Origin: Pachyseris speciosa | Taxonomy: Eukaryota > Cnidaria > Anthozoa > Scleractinia > Pachyseridae | Direction of reading: 5' to 3' | Assembly: GCA_016490735.1 (NCBI GenBank) | Contig: JAEMWC010001399.1 | Coordinates: forward strand, 102,501 to 166,500 | Length of the DNA: 64,000 bases | Shown here: piece by piece, positions 61,601 to 64,000 of the stretch | Numbering within the stretch: the first letter of the stretch is position 1 | Layout of the letters: each line of letters opens with the position of its first letter | The notes under the pieces: model-generated | Seen by the model: only the letters and a program-made list of their open reading frames with translations | What the model was told of the DNA's origin: nothing | The model's database searches: none | Program-made: the position numbers and the translations under genes

Positions 61601-63009
61601 GACGTAGTCATGCCATGAGGTATAGGAGGCATCCAATGTCACTCACACTCACTCACTCACTCACTCGATTCTGATTAATTCATTCATTAAACTTGGATGA
61701 AACATTTCTTCTGTCCCTCCACTGTTAAGGTATTGTATTTGTCCCCGCAATCCTCTTTGCTCAAGGTTTGCAAATTTCAGGGGGTAGTAGAATGCGTAGA
61801 TTCTTGCTCGACTGTTTATGTATCATGAAATGAATATGAATGGCGTCGATCAGAGGATGTGAAGATTGTAAAGCGGATGAGTTTTCGTCCGATCCTCTTG
61901 AACATACCTTTGTGGAATTGGAAAGTGGAAAGCTAATACGATTAAGTACAGAAGCTGCGTGAACTGAAGATAGAAATCGACGAAAATTGCACGGTGATAT
62001 CTTAAAAGCGATGATGAAATTGCTTTTCCTATCGACGATTTTTCTTGTCACCCGAAGGAAGAATGTAGCAGGAGGAATGAAATCAATGTCTTAATAATTA
62101 AAAAAAAAGTTATTCGATGCCACTAGCACTGAAGGGCAGGGTTGGAAAACGCCAAAAGCATATGTTAATATAACAAAACTACTCATGGCCACCGAGTGTT
62201 TGGAAATAAATTTCGCACGACCGTAAGCAAGGAAATAAGACCTTTCAATGGCTCCTGACATTTCCTATCCTCAGGCGCTTTAGACAAAGACCAAAAGCAA
62301 CTATTTCGTTTGAGCAAAGGATTGGAATATTCAGCACTGAATTGAATCCCCCGTCGCATGATGAGTATTGTGTGTTGTTTATCTTATGTTGTTTCTTATG
62401 TTTGACACAACATACAATGTCACAATCGCTACACTGAATCAACATAAACGAGGTAACCAGCAAAGCTTTTCTACCAAAACCCCCATATTTAGACATGCAA
62501 CACATTTGTTTTGGGCGAAAAATATGATCGAGACAACTTCCGACTTATGAAACTGGCTAAAAGCTGTTGTTATGGCTATTTTTTAATTTGATGTCATTGT
62601 AAATAATAATTTTTGTAACCAAACGTGTCTAGGTCAAATGAAAGGCCACGCGCAAGAGAATAGAGGTCATTTTCGAGTTCCGACCTCCGACTTCCAACTT
62701 CAGACTCAAGACTGCAGACTTAAGACATCAGACTTACAGCCACGAACTTCTTGCTGTAAAATAGTACTCGACAGGTACCTAGTTTTCCAAAAGTAGGTGA
62801 AATGGAGAGAAACTATTCGCTGCTGAAAAGGTAAAGGAGTGTATTGACGCATGAAGAACTACTTTCATCGAAGAACGTCATAGTTTGTGACACAAACGTT
62901 TCCTAGTTTGGTCGTTAAATTTTTTAAATGAATTACACTCTTATGGTGCAGTATCTTTGGTCGGTACTGTTTTTAATCGCTTATTACATTTTTAGAAATA
63001 GTTCTTTTT
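61601..63009. other. Spacer with a (CACT)n microsatellite
   Basis: Microsatellite at about 61640-61666. A second simple motif ('GACTTCCAACTTCAGACTCA' and variants, TCAGACTTA-type) at about 62680-62745. No supported gene; short minus-strand frames (61761-62051, 62245-62505) are unconvincing. Confidence 0.4.
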
Positions 63010-63963
63010 TTGTTCAGAGTTGAAATGATCATTTCTGATATCTGCATCTTATGCGAAGTTAGCGACTGCGTACTTCCACCTTACACTCCGGCTTTAAGAG
63101 CTGCAAGCAATGATCATCGTCAACTTCAAGAAATTATAGGCCATTATTTCATGCAGGGATGCAGTAACTTAGAAATTTTGGCTTTTCTTGCAATCATTCA
63201 TGGTGTTGCCAGGGGTATGCGAACTCTTAAGCGTTGGCTCAGAGGATTAGGATTACACAGAGCGAACTGTCGAAATGAGTCAAACCTTGAAAACATTGTA
63301 TCGGCTATTCTTGATGAAATGGAGGGATGAGTGGGATCTTTTGTGGGTTATCGTAAAATGACAAGACGTTTAAGGCTAAGGCACAACTTAGTTGTGCGAC
63401 GTGAAACTGTCATGAGAGAACCGCAAGTGATCGACCCAGAGGGAGTCAGAACTCGCCGTGCACAACGTCTTCAACAGCGTAAACATCGAACCCCTGGTCC
63501 AAACTTTGTTTGGCATTTGGATGGCTGGAATAAACCAAAGCCCTACGGGTTTTCCGTGCATGGTTGCGTCGATGGTTTTTCCCGCGGTGTCCTTTGGCTA
63601 GAAGTCGGTTCAACCAACAACATTCCTCATCGTATCGTGGACTTTTTTCTTAGTACAGTGCAACAGTTAGGTGGTGTACCAAGAATGGTGCGTACTGACA
63701 AGGGAACAGAAAATGTGTGGGTTTCGGTAATGCAAAAATTACTGAGAGAAAAAAGCAGCGACGATTTGACCGGCGAAAAGAGCGTTGTCCAAGGGAAAAG
63801 TAGTGCTAACCAAAGAATAGAGGCCTATTGGTCTAAGCTACGGCGAGGCGGAGGAGGCTGGTGGATGAACTTCTTTAAGGATTTAAGAGATTCTGGTGTG
63901 TTTGTAGATGTTGACCCGTTACACAAGGAAAGTTTAAAGTTTTGTTTCATGCCAGTTTTATGA
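63010..63963 (+). pseudogene. Integrase core-domain (DDE) protein, one internal stop
   Basis: The N-terminal part includes 'LQEIIGHYFMQGCSNLEILA' and 'RTLKRWLRGLGLHR', a helix-turn-helix-like block. A TGA at 63328-63330 falls in 'DEMEG', and the same frame continues with 'GYRKMTRRLRLRHNL' and an integrase core: first Asp in 'FVWHLDGWNKPKPYGF', second Asp in 'MVRTDKGTENVWV', Glu in 'ANQRIEAYWSKLRRGG', then 'WWMNFFKDLRDSGVF'. This is the widespread animal rve-type family, often intron-bearing. A TTTTTTTGTTCAG acceptor lies just upstream near 63017. TE origin likely. The gene may be a read-through pseudogene. Confidence 0.75.
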
Positions 63964-64000
63964 AAAGAGCTCAGTTCTGTTGACCAGTTGTGGAACATAA

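Overview
The window is repeat-dense, AT-rich eukaryotic DNA, most likely from a cnidarian and probably an anthozoan such as a stony coral or sea anemone. This is inferred from the mix of families: two Polinton/Maverick-type (adintovirus-like) elements, a DIRS element, a Penelope element with a hammerhead ribozyme, CR1/L2-like LINE tails, a tRNA-derived SINE and several large inverted-repeat DNA elements. I found no intact conserved host housekeeping gene. Nearly every recognisable reading frame belongs to a mobile element, and most are broken by stops, frameshifts or nested insertions.

Layout. 1-1.15 kb: 3' end of a LINE. 1.26-2.06 kb: two hammerhead motifs of Penelope type, one fused to a perfect 56-bp palindrome. 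2.7-13.1 kb: an AT-rich, rearranged Polinton-like element. It carries, right to left on the minus strand, a conserved hypothetical late gene, a penton fragment, a capsid fragment, a core-like protein and a protease. On the plus strand it carries an ATPase, a fibre and a small membrane protein. It is split by LINEs and by a SINE with a 14-bp target duplication. 13.1-15.1 kb: spacer, satellite remnants and a cluster of TGACGTCA sites. 15.14-30.68 kb: a GC-richer Polinton-like provirus of about 15.5 kb with hairpin-bearing terminal inverted repeats. It carries nearly the full gene set: phospholipase-A2-type protein, adenain-like protease, core-like protein, double jelly-roll major capsid, penton, packaging ATPase, collagen-like fibre, integrase and protein-primed-type DNA polymerase B. 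All the main genes are damaged. 30.7-31.7 kb: satellite and poly-A.

31.73-44.54 kb: nested DNA elements. An outer pair of roughly 0.6-kb inverted repeats encloses a 10.7-kb element with CCCTCAC termini and subterminal repeats. That element encloses a complete-architecture DIRS retroelement (34.3-39.3 kb) and a palindrome of about 1.1 kb (41.0-42.1 kb). 45.5-61.6 kb: a pair of diverged inverted repeats brackets an intron-containing minus-strand gene of unknown function. That gene has been split by a LINE, by a 6.1-kb element with TTAA targets and 1.4-kb inverted repeats (itself hosting two MITEs), and by a Penelope element ending in a hammerhead ribozyme. 63.0-63.96 kb: an integrase-core (DDE) gene with one stop.

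How the genes would have worked together: the two Polinton-like elements each encode a virion-building module (capsid, penton, protease, core protein, ATPase, fibre, phospholipase). The 15-kb one also encodes a replication/integration module (DNA polymerase B, integrase). Together these suggest endogenised virus-like elements rather than simple transposons. Both copies look dead. Family assignments come from motif recognition only; no database search was run.
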